Part shown: positions 23,296-34,437 of the stretch, piece after piece
Layout of the letters: every line of letters begins with the position of its first letter
Position numbering within the stretch: the first letter of the stretch is position 1
Origin: Periplaneta americana
Lineage: Eukaryota > Arthropoda > Insecta > Blattodea > Blattidae
Assembly (NCBI RefSeq): GCF_040183065.1
Contig: NC_091117.1
Coordinates: 104,132,501 to 104,196,500, forward strand
Length of the DNA: 64,000 nt
Direction of reading: 5' to 3'
Notes under the pieces: model-generated
Databases searched by the model: none
Told to the model about the DNA's origin: nothing
Seen by the model: the letters and a program-made list of their open reading frames with translations, nothing else
Position numbers and translations under genes: made by a program

Positions 23296-23550
23296 AAAAA
23301 CAATCAGAAACTAAATGGGACTAAATAATTATGTTGTGAATCAATTTAAAATTTTCAAATATTTGTCTGCACAATATGTTGTACACAAACGAGAAAATTG
23401 TTCATAAAAAAAACTACTAAAAATTTATATAAATATTAAGAATTGTAGGTAGTAATACTCTGAAGTATTCAAAAATGACTTACAACTGATCAGAAATATT
23501 GATTTTTTTATTTAGATATTGATCATTTGTAGCCTCTCCTGTGGAATGTA

Positions 23551-23918
23551 CAGTATGGCAAAAAAACCGGACCGACGGAATAATCAAAGTCCCTGAAATG
23601 AGCCACTGCACATGCCATGTCCGCATTCACAACATAGCAAGTAATCTATTGAAATTGTTGTAGTTTCGACTGCTGACATAGCCCATTTCGCAAGCTGGTA
23701 ATATTCATCTTCTGGAAATAATAAGTTAATTAAGTAGTAAAATATTGCTGCAATCGAAAAGTATTGGGAATAAATTTGAATAAGGAACAAAAAAAAGTTT
23801 CCTTTCCAGGCAGGACTCGAACCACGAAAGTCTTAGTTACCAATCTATCGTGCTGTCACTGAGAACAAGGCTCTGAAATCAGCTACAAGGGTCGGTCCGG
23901 TTTTTTTTGCCACTACTG
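23551..23918. mobile_element. mariner-type MITE containing a tRNA-like segment
   Basis: Flanked by TA (23549-23550, 23919-23920). Inverted ends: CAGTATGGCAAAAAAACCGG and CAGTAGTGGCAAAAAAAACC (minus strand), continuing GGACCGAC, about 28 bp. The interior on the minus strand has GGTTCGAGTCC (perfect B box, about 23816-23826) and an A-box-like GATTGGTAACTAAG upstream. No transposase coding. Confidence 0.8.
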
Positions 23919-23920
23919 TA

Positions 23921-25139
23921 TGTTTCAGAACTTTTAATTGTGACAAGGTTTTACAACAATAGAAGTAAATAAAAGTATGACGTATGCTGACACTATAACC
24001 TGCAGTGAAGGTAAAAACACCACTTATTTTTTTAGACTAAAGAAACATGTTTACAAGCAAAAGTGACAAATGTAAGATCATGTTATAGAATTAAACACCA
24101 ACACTATAAATGATTAGGGACAACATAAAAGTCTCAATACTCATTTACCACATAACTTAAAAAATTCAATCATGGTCTCTGTCACTGAGTGGTGCACAAT
24201 CATCTTCACCTATAGTGAAGAGTCCAGTTTCTTTGTGCTGCTCATGTCGCAGGTTTTGTGGTACCCAAGTCAGGTCGATTATTCTTAAGTTAGAGACGAT
24301 TAAGCTAACTGCTATTATTACTTGCTAAATCTAAGTTATTGCCTGCAGTCACAAATTCTATTGAAAACTAGTGACTTGTGCAGTAAATGCTGCCAACTAA
24401 GTTCATTAAACGTTCAAATAAAAATTTTTCAGATTTATTTTCAGTGAAGAATATCAGACATTTTGAAAGTTATTTGCTTCCATAATAATGAAACATACTT
24501 CCTCTGAATGTTTTTTTTTTATGCCAAATACTTTTCCTTGAACTTATCCACCTTCAGTTTTTGAGTTTCAACGCGAAAACGCAAGTAACAATGTCGGGAC
24601 GATCAGTGGGTTTTTCATGTGGGAGTAAAGCAATAGCTATTTCAGGTCATTGTGGATTGTAAGTGAAAGTTAAAAAAGTCAGGTTTGCTATGCTTTCGAA
24701 CAATAGACATAGCATCTTGGTATAGATGTTGCATATAGAGCTTGAAATGTAGAGGGTAAAATCATTTTATCCTGCTAAGAAATCTTGCTGAAATGATCGG
24801 GAGACTATATAATTTTGTAGGCCTCTTATTTTATCAGTAATAATACCTTTTGGTCTTTCCTTAGGAACTGTAATTTTTGCGCTCTCTCGAGCCAATAGTG
24901 AAGAGAATGACGCATATAAATATCTACACCACACCGCCATTAAGTATATGAAAAAGACCCAACCTCACTTGATTAATAACTATAAAAATATTTCATTTTT
25001 AATAATAAGTAAGTTTTGTAGTTATATAATAGCCGTCACTTAGTAAATTATAGAAATGAAGATCTAATTTAAGATATTCTCTACATCTACTTATATAACC
25101 CCAAAACGTTTCACTTTCATATCATCAGTATAGCATTAA
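23921..25139. other. no gene seen
   Basis: Nothing recognised apart from short AT-rich words. Confidence 0.4.
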
Positions 25140-25141
25140 TA

Positions 25142-26461
25142 CGAGGCGCATCCAGAAAGTAAGTTTCCCTATTTCAAAAAAAAAGAACATACACTTTCAG
25201 GAAAACATTTATTGGCAACAGGTACAGCAATTTTTCAACATAGCCACCATCACAATTGAGACACTTGTCGTATCGTGGGATCAACTTTTGTATCCCTCTG
25301 TCATAGAATTCTGCCGCCTGTGAATGGAACCAGCGTGTGACAGACATCTTCAGCTCTTCATCGTTGCCAAAACGCTCACCAAAGGACAGGAATTTCTTGA
25401 GGTGCAAGAAAACCTGAAAATCGCTGGGAGCAAGATCAGGACTGTAGGGTGGGTGATCAAACAACTCCCAGCCAAATTCCGTCAAAACAGCTGCTGTGCG
25501 CCGAGCCGTATGTGGACGAGCATTGTCATGGAGGAGCACAACACCTGCAGTAAGCATTCCACGCCTCTTGTTTTGAATGACACGTCGCAATTTTCGCAGT
25601 GTTTCACAGTAACGGTCAGCGTTCACTGTTTCACCTCTTGGAAGGAAGTCAATGAGCAGAATGCCCTTCCTGTCCCAGAACACCGTGCACATCACTTTCC
25701 GTACCGACAGCATCTGTTTGAATTTCGTCCTGACCGGAGATCCACTATGCCGCCAATGCATTGACTGCTGCTTGGTTTCCGGGGTGAAGTGCGAAATCCA
25801 AGTCTCATCGCCCGTGACGATCCTGTCGAGTAACTCATCGCCGTCATCGTGATACCGTTGCAGAAATGTCAGTGCTGCTCCTAAACGTTGCATTTTGTGT
25901 TCAGGTGTCAGGTTTTTCGGCACCCACCTGGCACACACTTTCTTGAACAGCAGGTGCTTAGTGACAATCTCATGCAACAAGGATCGCGATATCTGCGGAA
26001 AATGGCTGCTCAGCTCCGTAATCGTGAAGTAATGGTTCTCCATGATGCACTGCCGCACCAGCTCAACATGATCATCATTGATGAGGGATGGTCGCCCACT
26101 GCACTCTTCATCATGGACACTTTGACGACCTTCGGAAAACTGCCTGTACCAGCGACGCACTATCTGCTTACTCATGATGTTCGGCCCATAGACCTGACAG
26201 AGCTGCCGATGAATTTCAATTGGCGCAATGCTTTGTGCATTAAAGAACTTTATCACCGATCGAACCTCGCAGGCGGCGGGAGAAGGAATAAGAGCTTCCA
26301 TTTCGGACCACTGCTGCCACGCTACTGGTACCAGGCGGGACCTGTTTGGCTGGCATATGATTGATACGTCATAGATCTGTTACACATGCGCAATTGACAC
26401 AGCTAATTACGTTTACTTTCAAGGGGAAAAGTCGGGAAACTTACTTTCTGGATGCGCCTAG
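25142..26461 (-). mobile_element. complete mariner element
   Basis: TA flanks at 25140-25141 and 26462-26463. Terminal repeats CGAGGCGCATCCAGAAAGTA and CTAGGCGCATCCAGAAAGTA (minus strand), continuing as AGTTTCCC, 28 bp with only one or two mismatches. The length of 1320 bp is standard for mariner. A full transposase frame lies inside. Confidence 0.95.
25174..26301 (-). CDS. mariner transposase, DD34D, full length
   Basis: 375 residues without interruption. A cut-and-paste transposase that binds its element's terminal repeats and excises and reinserts it at TA. The N-terminal helix-turn-helix region begins with EVRSVIKFFNAQS and includes SKQIVRRWYRQFSEGRQSVHD. The catalytic acids are in IVTGDETWISH (D1), VLLHDNARPHTA (D2) and YSPDLAPSDF (D3), with 34 residues between the second and third, as mariner requires. 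The linker WVPKNLT matches the mariner WVPHxL motif. The length is slightly above the usual 345-350 because of a C-terminal extension running into the terminal repeat. No stops or shifts are seen, so the copy may be recent. Overlapping plus-strand frames are shadows. Confidence 0.93.
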   Translation of the reverse strand: MEALIPSPAACEVRSVIKFFNAQSIAPIEIHRQLCQVYGPNIMSKQIVRRWYRQFSEGRQSVHDEECSGRPSLINDDHVELVRQCIMENHYFTITELSSHFPQISRSLLHEIVTKHLLFKKVCARWVPKNLTPEHKMQRLGAALTFLQRYHDDGDELLDRIVTGDETWISHFTPETKQQSMHWRHSGSPVRTKFKQMLSVRKVMCTVFWDRKGILLIDFLPRGETVNADRYCETLRKLRRVIQNKRRGMLTAGVVLLHDNARPHTARRTAAVLTEFGWELFDHPPYSPDLAPSDFQVFLHLKKFLSFGERFGNDEELKMSVTRWFHSQAAEFYDRGIQKLIPRYDKCLNCDGGYVEKLLYLLPINVFLKVYVLFF

Positions 26462-26464
26462 TAT

Positions 26465-26947
26465 GTGTAATTAATGAAAAATAGTCACATGACATTAACT
26501 ATAATAATATTTCATTTCTAATGGTAATAATGTCATCAAAACCACCTCAAGTTTTGTAGATTTTAATAGCCAATACACAGCTGTACTCAGAAAATTACAC
26601 ACCGTAGAATCAGACCTGTAAATTATTTTTAGTAAGTCTTGAAATTTTTAATAACCAATTGAATTTGAACTCTAAATATGTCCGCAATCCTGCCTTCGTG
26701 TAATAGCCTATTGTTTATTGTAGTGTGTTTGGGTTTGGTTTATTCTGAAAAGCCATTATTTCTTAAAACTGACGACAGATGGATTTTGGAAAATAGGAAA
26801 ATGATGTAGGAAAATTTACATTTCACTGAAAAGTACTATTTTTCTGAAAAACTTTGGGTTCCAAGCTTCAAAATGAGGGTTCATTTATTAAATTCCGTTC
26901 AGCCGTTTTCCCGTAATTTCCATTACCAGTTCAAATTATATAGATGG
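26465..26947. other. no gene seen; possible repeat tail
   Basis: AT-rich; the part near 26820-26940 (TTCAGCCGTTTTCCCG ... ATATAGAT) resembles transposon-derived debris but cannot be assigned. Confidence 0.3.
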
Positions 26948-27057
26948 GTAATTACCAGTGGCGGCTCGTGGGTATTGAATTAAGGGGGGCTGAATACAAA
27001 AATAAACCAAGCAACTTATTTTATTTAAAGATTTGTTCCATGCGCCTTATCTTGTAA

Positions 27058-27198
27058 GTTGTGTTTAAATGAGACAGGCTCATGTTAGTAGATTTAATGG
27101 CATTTAAAAGAATCCTGCGGAGAAAATTCCGGCACACCGGCGACGCTGATATAACCCCTGCTGTTGCGAGTATCGTTAAATAAACCATAATTTAATTT
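27058..27198 (+). mobile_element. SINE family B, 3' fragment
   Basis: Matches the body of the complete copy at 29787-30017 (minus): GCTCATGTTAGTAGATTTAA, ATCCTGCGGAGAAAATTCC and the terminal CGTTAAATAAACCATAATTT. The tRNA-like head is missing. Confidence 0.75.
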
Positions 27199-27245
27199 TT
27201 TATATGCAGATTTGAACCTTAGAAATATCTAACTGGCGATGTTGT

Positions 27246-27262
27246 AGTTGGTTGTATGTATA

Positions 27263-27339
<77 letters not shown>

Positions 27340-27340
27340 G
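27246..27340. repeat. TATG/TA microsatellite
   Basis: TATG tandem passing into a long TA dinucleotide run, inside the hAT element. Confidence 0.95.
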
Positions 27341-27565
27341 ATACATCAATAAATGAAAAAAATAACTGAGCCAGAAATTGAATTCAGGATATTTAAGAGT
27401 ACGCACCAGGGCGCTTTCCTCATTTATTGTGATGTTAGATGTTTCAGATTCCATTATGGTTTGAAAACATTCTAGCAATGGCTCCTTCTTCTCATGAACA
27501 ACATTTACTGTTCTTATTTTAAATCCATCTTGTTGCCCCAGCTGATGGAATTGTCTTTGAAACAC
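27340..27565 (-). pseudogene. hAT transposase fragment
   Basis: Reads FQRQFHQLGQQDGFKIRTVN, then a run ending in ESALVRTLKYPEFNFWLSYFF. The pattern of a short helix followed by L-x2-P-x-F-x-F-W-L resembles TTF/ZMYM-type hAT transposases. Beyond this the frame runs into the microsatellite. Only this fragment survives. Confidence 0.55.
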
Positions 27566-27927
27566 ATTAATCTAATACAGACTGTGTGGAGATCGAGAGA
27601 AGAAAGCAGGGATACTGGATAAATCAGCAAAAAATATGCGAGCCTTTGTATTTTGTTTAGCGGCTCTTTCCATTATGAGATTCAACTGATGGGCACTTAA
27701 TTTCACATTTCTCCTGAATTGTTAAGGTACTAAACTGAATAGACTGTAAATATTGTACAGAATTAAACATTGTTGCGCTTGTTATACTCACAACATTAAA
27801 GAAAATGTATTTAAAACTGCGCGCTACTGACGAACTGCTGCAAATTTTGCAGCGCCTGGAAACTCTGGATTCACGGCCAGAGGCAGCAGGGAGGAGGGGT
27901 AAAACTAACGCGCAAAGCATCAGAGAC

Positions 27928-28020
27928 GAGACTGGCAGCTCCAGGGGAGGAAGTGGCTTCACCCTATAGGCCTTGTCTCTGGTTTCGCTCTGGCAGCACC
28001 AGGGGAGGAAGTGACTTCAC
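27928..28020. repeat. direct duplication, about 30 bp
   Basis: CCAGGGGAGGAAGTGGCTTC and CCAGGGGAGGAAGTGACTTC with matching flanks occur about 63 bp apart inside the hAT element. Confidence 0.75.
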
Positions 28021-28329
28021 TAACAATTGCGTGCATGTCATTGAGAAGAGCCACAAATGTCTGGGGGTGCTGCAGCTCCGCAGCCCCTCTTCGAAAGCCG
28101 CCCCTGGTAATTACCATAATATAATATTAAACATTTTAAAACAACACCACTCCACTAAACTTAAAAACATATATAAATGAATTTCTCGTCATATCATTAT
28201 ATTTCAAATTCAATTATCAGTACTTACTTTATGCAGAATACAATATTCATGTTACTGGACGATTAGCTCAGTGCATACTTCTTCCTTAAAGGTTGTTAAA
28301 TTCGCAGTAAAGATATAAATTCCTTCTAT

Positions 28330-28565
28330 TGTTGGTTCCAGGGAAGGAGGAGGGAAGGCTTCCTAAGATGATGATGAATGCAAAATGGAGGGCGAAAGAA
28401 GGAGAGGAAGACCAAAGAAGCTGTGGATGGACGACATATTGCGAGGCGTTACAAGCCTGGGAGTGAGGAATTGGAGGACTATGGCTGGGACAGAGTGAAG
28501 TGGAGAGCTGCTGTGAGAGAAGCCAAGGTCCACTTTGGACTGTAGTGCTATGATGATGATGAGTA
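28330..28565 (+). mobile_element. LINE 3' fragment with GAT tail
   Basis: RRRGRPKKLWMDDILRGVTS, then (after a 1-nt shift) DRVKWRAAVREAKVHFGL and a stop, followed by an ATGATGATGATG tail. This is the typical C-terminal end of an RTE/BovB-like or related non-LTR element. 5'-truncated. Confidence 0.7.
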
Positions 28566-29515
28566 TATCACTTCTAAGATGAATCTCGGAATTCCTTCCT
28601 TTTTTTATGCTGTTATGTCCATACTAGTACTCTTCTTTGTTGAGTCAATGAAATTGAACATTTTGGTCTTAGGTTCCTCTCACAAGGTCATGTATTCATA
28701 CAAAAAAAATGCTAGGCAGAGGAGTAAAAGAAAGGTGTAGGAAGACTTTTTCACAGATATTACTTGTCATCAGTAATTTTTATGTCATTTGTTTTCGAAT
28801 TTCAGCATCTTTGGATCGAGATTTTCTTAATCTTATTGTTAGTATCAAAGTTTTATATAAAATAAATAGTACAACCAGTTGCTACTTAAAACATTAACTT
28901 TAATACTGTGAAATCACTAGTTTGCTCTTCAGTCATTTATACAGTTCAGCATGTTACATCATACAGTCACCTAAAACTTCTTCCCAGATTACATACATAC
29001 TAATATATAAGTTGTGTTCAGAAATTGTTAAAGTCTGCACATACTGTATATCTTGAGACTGCTCCTTTGTGCGTGTGCAATGACTTCTTGTGTTCACTGG
29101 CCCCCACGGAAACCATCTGATAGAGATTATGTTTATACAATATGCTTTCCTCTGCGTTAAACATGTTTAACACAAGTGAACAGCTCATAAACTGTGAAAT
29201 ATGATCCGTAATTAGTTTTCTGAATTCTTGGAATGTGCATCTAGGAGAAATTCACCACCAGGTATGACATTAATTGTGGTGAAAATGCTAGAATTGATGA
29301 TATGGTTAGGAAATTGGTTTGGAGTATACAATGGACGACAGAAGGAGAAAGATGAGGGGCGCAAACAGGGAGACCATATTTGATGAGTAACAGTGTTCGA
29401 ATTGAAAAAAATGTAGAGGGGGAAATTTCTCGATCACATACTAATTTCTCTTTTTATTTTTAAGTATTATATCAATTATTATAATATATTCGTTTTTAAA
29501 GTTTGTTATAAGTTA
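28566..29515. other. no gene seen
   Basis: AT-rich sequence with no supported feature. Confidence 0.4.
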
Positions 29516-29516
29516 T

Positions 29517-29527
29517 TATTATTATTA

Positions 29528-29564
<37 letters not shown>
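29517..29564. repeat. ATT microsatellite
   Basis: Tandem TTA/ATT trinucleotides. Confidence 0.95.
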
Positions 29565-29565
<1 letters not shown>

Positions 29566-29786
29566 GTCCACTTTAATTACTATAATAACTGACATGGTAT
29601 TTTAAATTTCTGATACCATGATAACTTTTCCTGTCCCACCTTATGAGTTAATAGGTACCAGATAATTTACAAATTGATTATGAAATTTTATTATGAAAAT
29701 AGCAATTGCAACAAACGTTTATGGAAACAACAAACATACAGTATTTCTGACGTAGTTCTAAGAAAAACGAAAGAAACAGTCTAAAA

Positions 29787-30017
29787 AATTAAATTAAATT
29801 ATGATTTATTTAACGACTCTCGCAACTGCAGAGGTTGTATCAGCATCGCTGATGTGCTGGAATTTTGTCCCGCAGGAGTTCTTTTACATGCCAGTAAATT
29901 TACTGACATGAGCATCGCTTAACACACTTAAATGACATCGGCGTGGGCTGGGATCGAACCCGCAACCTCCAGCATAGAAGGCCAATGCCATACCAACTAT
30001 GCTACCAAGACCGACTC
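29787..30017 (-). mobile_element. tRNA-derived SINE family B, complete
   Basis: On the minus strand the head has TAGCATAGTTGGTATGGCAT (A box region) and GGTTCGATCC (B box). The tail ends CGAGAGTCGTTAAATAAATC. An 11-bp target duplication ACAGTCTAAAA lies at 29776-29786 and 30018-30028. Confidence 0.88.
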
Positions 30018-30048
30018 ACAGTCTAAAATGTTTTTATGTTTTAATATA

Positions 30049-30829
30049 CGGGGTCTTTCATAAGTAACTGATTACTCAAACAATTGACTACTTTTATGAT
30101 TCTTGGCTGTGTTGTACATCTCTGCTAGAGAGAACCTTTCCTGGTGCCGTACACTCGATTTGGTTACGTGTCTACCCACCAGAAATCGATCTAGTCACAA
30201 ACATGTCCACCAAAGAGCGTAATTTCTATTCTACGACTACAGAAACAATTTTCCAACAAGATGAGGTTCCTCCCCATTATGCAAGGGATGTTCGAAGCGT
30301 TTCCTAACAGGTGGATCGCTCGCGCAGGTCCAATTTCTTGGCCGCCATGATCTCCAGACTTAAGTCCCTTGGACTTCTTTTTATGGGGATTTGTTCAGAA
30401 TCGTGTGTTTGCAGATAAACTCGCACCATCCTCCCAGAATTGGTTGAAAGGTTCGTGCACATGATACTGATGGTTACTCCTGAAATGTTCTCGAGAGTGC
30501 ACAAGGAGAATGGTTTGAAGCTTGCATTTTTGCGTTCTCGGAGTGGCAGACATGTTGACAGCTGTAAACCATAATTAGTGTAAGTGTAAGTTCATTGCAA
30601 TTTATCGTAATTTTGTGTTTTTTTTTACACTAATCCTAAGTTTTAAATTTCATAGCGATAGTTTCATTCATCTCTAAATAGAAAAGTGGAGACTTCTGGT
30701 GGGCAAACACATAACCAAATCGCGTGTACGGCACCTGGAAAGGTTCTTACTGGCAGAGAAGTACAACACAGCCAAAATCATGAAAATTAGTCAATATTTC
30801 GAGTGATCAATTACTTATGAAAGACCCTG
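30049..30829 (+). mobile_element. mariner derivative with long inverted repeats
   Basis: TA at 30047-30048 and 30830-30831. The ends match in inverted orientation over roughly 145 bp, starting GGGTCTTTCATAAGTAA and reaching GGTGCCGTACAC and CCCACCAGAA. The centre (30230-30545) keeps pieces of a Tc1/mariner transposase C-terminus, such as QQDEVPPHYARDV and TPEMFSRVHKENG. Much of the coding region is gone and stops are present. Confidence 0.85.
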
Positions 30830-30834
30830 TACTA

Positions 30835-31250
30835 TTGTTATATTAATGAGTAACTTCTTTTAATGTTGAAATCCAGGTGATATTTATGAATGACATTCAG
30901 AATAAGCTCACTATAGCAAACCCATTCTAGAGGAGAAAATGTTTTGACCACTGCACAGAAAATGAAAGTAAATTTTCAGAAATACAATTTCAGGAAAAAT
31001 ATCACTGTTCAGGCCGATATAGTTCTAATAATATCAAACATATATTTGGAGAGGGAAAGTTTCTTTCCCTGGTTGGGAATGTACATAGAAATACAGAAGT
31101 TGGGAGAAAAATCCAAAAGGACAGAAATTCCCAGCTTCTCCCCCTTCAATTCGAACACTGGGCATAGCCTAATGAGTTTTGACACTACTTTGTTGAATGA
31201 CAATATAAGACTGCATGCAGCAAACACGACACAGATGTTGGACTCATTTC
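30835..31250. other. no gene seen
   Basis: A 103-codon open frame (30944-31255) has no recognisable family features and is antisense-open as well. Confidence 0.3.
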
Positions 31251-31329
31251 CTTGAGAGTAATCTAACCAATCTCCCTACAGTCTAGATTTAGCGATGAAC
31301 AATTAGCATCTATTTCTGCAGTCCAAGAA

Positions 31330-31545
31330 ATTTCTTTACAATCAGTGGTAAGGAATAATGATAAGCTAAAAGAGAGCATTCAGAACTGGCTCGTGTCACA
31401 GCTGAATTCTATCAAGATGGTATCTTGGAAGTTGTGTCCCAATATGATAATTCCTCAATGCACATTTTAATTATGTAGAATTTGACAGCAATCACCGAGT
31501 TTCTTTCGTCTGTTTATTAAAATAGCCACACGGGATTCACTTTCT
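31330..31545 (+). mobile_element. possible mariner 3' remnant
   Basis: VRNNDKLKESIQNWLVSQLN resembles a mariner C-terminus, and TTCACTTTCTGGATGCACTT at 31526-31545 resembles a diverged copy of the terminal repeat at 26442-26461. The left end is not visible. Confidence 0.4.
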
Positions 31546-31854
31546 GGATGCACTTCATACTTTCATAATTTTACATTTGTTCATAATAGTTCGTTGATTC
31601 TCCTCTTTCTCTCACCATTACAGTTTCTCCAGTACAGCATACCTGCCATCGATCACCAGTGGTGAAGATAATGGTTTAAAGCTGGAAAATATTAAATATA
31701 TTCATTATGCCAATCCTACATCAAGAACCAGGATAATAACAAAAATATTTACCGCAAAATAGAAGCAGAAAACAAATAATAAATTTCTTTAAGCATGTTC
31801 CTAATTGTGAGTGCTGTATTGTATTTTAATTATGTACATGTACATTGTAGTGTT

Positions 31855-32170
31855 TTGAGAAGAATGGAGTGTGTGAAATGGACAGACAGAATAAGAACTG
31901 AAGCTGTGTTGGAAAGAATAATGCTGAAACTCATCAGGAAGACAAAAAGAAATTGGTTGGGTCACTGGCTAAGAAGAAATTGCCTATTGAAGGATGCACT
32001 GCAAGGAGTGGTGAACGGGAGAAAAGTTCCGTGCAGAAGATATCAGATGATAGACAACATTAAGATATATGGATCGTATGTTGAGACTGTTAGGAAGGTG
32101 AGAAATAAGAAAGATGCTGGGTTTGCACTGAGATACCTGCTCCTGGGCAGAAAACTAAGAATGAATAAAT
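31855..32170 (+). mobile_element. LINE 3' fragment
   Basis: VKWTDRIRTEAVLERI, KRNWLGHWLRRNCLLKDALQ and RRYQMIDNIKIYGSYVET are the C-terminal end of a non-LTR polyprotein. The frame is open, ending at 32172. Immediately upstream of the LTR retrotransposon. Confidence 0.75.
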
Positions 32171-32268
32171 AGTATTAAATTTTACTATGTATTTCATTGT
32201 TCTATACAATCAAGTGCAGTATTTTTTATTTTTTTAAATAATGAGAAGGCAAGAATGGTGTAAAGTAT

Positions 32269-33112
32269 TGTGACAGCTGCAACGAGGTTCAAACACGCGT
32301 CCGACAGGGCGCGCGGCAGACGAAACGCTGGTACGGGGAGCATCTGCATGCTGAAGGGCAGAGGGGGTGTATTATGTAAACACAGCGAGGGGAGGTTGTG
32401 CGCGCAGCTGCTACTTGCGGAGTGAATTGGGGACGGACCCTCCCGAATCGTCCAGAGGAGTCCATCGAAGTGGAGATATCCAGATAATTCGAGAGAGCTA
32501 TCTCTGCACACCTGTAGAAGTTTCTCGTAACTATGGTTTAGCTATAAAAGAAGAAACGCGAGCGAACTTGAGCAGTTTCAGTTTATTCAGCCATTCAGTA
32601 AGTAAGCCAGAGCAAGCAAGCCAGTCTTGTGTACCGGAGTTCGACTTGAGTGTGCGTCCGCAACTGTGTCAGCATCCGAAGGCCTGAGTTCGAGTGCAGT
32701 GGACCGCAGTTGGAGGGACCTGAGTTCGAGTGCAGTGGACCGCAGTTGGAGGGACCTGAGTTCGAGTGCAGTGGACCGCAGTTGGAGGGACCTGAGTTCG
32801 AGTGCAGTGGACTGTCTCTGAAGATCTGTGGTTCGAGATACTGTGAACTCGAGTGACTGAGCTAGAAGAACTGAGAACTGACAGTTCTGATTTGTAAATA
32901 GTGCTTTGTGAACATTAGTTAAAATTCAGTTCATTATTGTTCTCAATATTCCAAGTAAATTGTCATTGTCGTCCGTGGAGTGCACTAACGAATACTGTGT
33001 TACTGTGTGGAGAGCAAATCCCATTGTTGACGGGAGTGAAGTTAAATTGTAGAGAATGAAGAGTAATTGTTGAAATAATAAAATTACATTGTTGTTTAGT
33101 ATAAAATTTACA
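32269..33112 (+). repeat. 5' LTR
   Basis: Starts TGTGACAGC and ends ATTTACA. A TATA-like GCTATAAAAG is at 32541-32550. It includes a 36-bp tandem repeat (about 32684-32815) that the 3' LTR lacks, making it about 130 bp longer. Confidence 0.92.
32684..32815. repeat. 36-bp tandem repeat in 5' LTR
   Basis: Three full units and a partial fourth, each starting CCTGAGTTCGAGTGCAGTGG. The 3' LTR has a single partial unit at 38392-38411. Confidence 0.92.
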
Positions 33113-33113
33113 C

Positions 33114-33131
33114 TGGTGTCAGAATCGGGAT
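33114..33131 (+). other. primer-binding site of LTR element
   Basis: TGGTGTCAGAATCGGG begins one base after the LTR, as expected for a site complementary to a tRNA 3' end. The tRNA was not identified. Confidence 0.7.
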
Positions 33132-33141
33132 ATTATCGACA

Positions 33142-34425
33142 ATGGAGAACCTACAGCAGATCCTGCATGCCATCGCGGAAATGAAAGCAGAAATGAAAAA
33201 GGACATAAGCGACGTAAAAGCAGAAATGAAGAACGATATCAGTGAGGTGAAGAACGATATAAGTGAAGTGAAAACGGAGATGAAAAGTGACATAAGTGAA
33301 GTGAAAACGGAGATGAAAAGTGACATAAGCAGAGTGAAAGATGACGTCACTACGCAAATTGAAAGAGTTTCGGCCCACGTAGATGGAATCGTCGCCATCG
33401 TGAAAGACGAACTTAAGGCCGATTTGGATAAACTAAACCAGAATTTTACAACTATAAACGAGACAGTAGCAGAGTTGAGACAGGATGTAGACCATTTCGA
33501 CGGCAAAATCCGCGAACTCGAGCGTCGTCAAGAGCAGACGAGTGAGGTGATGGACAAACACGCTGAGGAAAACAAGCACATACTCGCGTTAATGGACCAA
33601 CATGCTGTAGAAAACAAGCACATCCTCGCGTTGGTGGATCGCCAGGCTAGAGAACATAAACAGATAGTTGCCAAGGAGGTTCGACGTGCCATGCAAGAAG
33701 CGGCCACAGAGTTGAGGACTCCATATAGTGGCCCTGCGGAACCATCGCCTTCAGCCAGACATTACAACGTCAAGACGCCGAAGTTCGACGGTACGACGTC
33801 TTGGGCGATATTCCGTCGCCAGTTCGAGGCCATCGCAGAGCACAATGGGTGGACGCCAGCAGAGAAAACCACTCAGCTGCTGGCCGCGCTTCAGGGACAG
33901 GTGTCGGAGATTCTTCAGTGTTCCAGAAGATGGGACAGCCGCTGAGATAATGGCGGCCCTGGAGGGACGTTATGGTGACCATCAACTTGCGGCAGCATTT
34001 AGGACCCAACTAAAAACGAGGGTCCAACAGTCAGGCGAGTCCCTACAAGAATTTTCGATGGCAGTGGAACAACTGGCCCATAAGGCGCTCAGGGGCCTAC
34101 CTAATGAATTCATCGCTGGAGAGGCGGCCTACACCTTCGGCAGCGGAGTTCGAGACTCGGAAATTAGACAACAGCTACTCTTGGCAGAGCATCGCACCAT
34201 CAACGCAGCTCTGGCGGCGGCCCTCAGGTTGGAGGCAGCCAAGTTGACTGCGAACGTCTCGGCACCGCACCGGATTAGGAGCGTCGCAGCGGCCGACGTC
34301 GAGGAACGTCAACCGAAATCACCCGAGCGACGAAGACGAGGAGTGCCCACCTGCTGGTCCTGCGGTGAACCTGGACACCTGAGGAGGGACTATGACCGAT
34401 CTGGTCACAAACAGGAAAACTAAAA
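33142..34425 (+). pseudogene. gag region of LTR element
   Basis: Begins with a long charged repeat region (heptad-like MKAEMKKDISDVKAEMKNDI) that should form a coiled coil, then a capsid-like part (YNVKTPKFDGTTSW) and a zinc knuckle beginning CWSCGEPGHLRRD. Part of the broken Ty3/gypsy copy. Confidence 0.85.
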
Positions 34426-34437
34426 GGGGCCGATGCG

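Larger units (their letters stand above)
26956..28106 (-). mobile_element. hAT element, decayed
   Basis: Exact 8-bp target duplication GTAATTAC at 26948-26955 and 28107-28114. The ends CAGTGGCGGCT and CAGGGGCGGCT (minus strand) are short hAT-type inverted repeats. It contains a transposase remnant, a SINE fragment, a large dinucleotide run and an internal direct duplication. Confidence 0.85.

Noticed and set aside
25324-26364. Plus-strand open frames
   Set aside because: They are antisense to the intact mariner transposase and have no family features.
30944-31255. 103-codon gene candidate
   Set aside because: Open on both strands over the same span, no recognisable domain, and surrounded by transposon debris.
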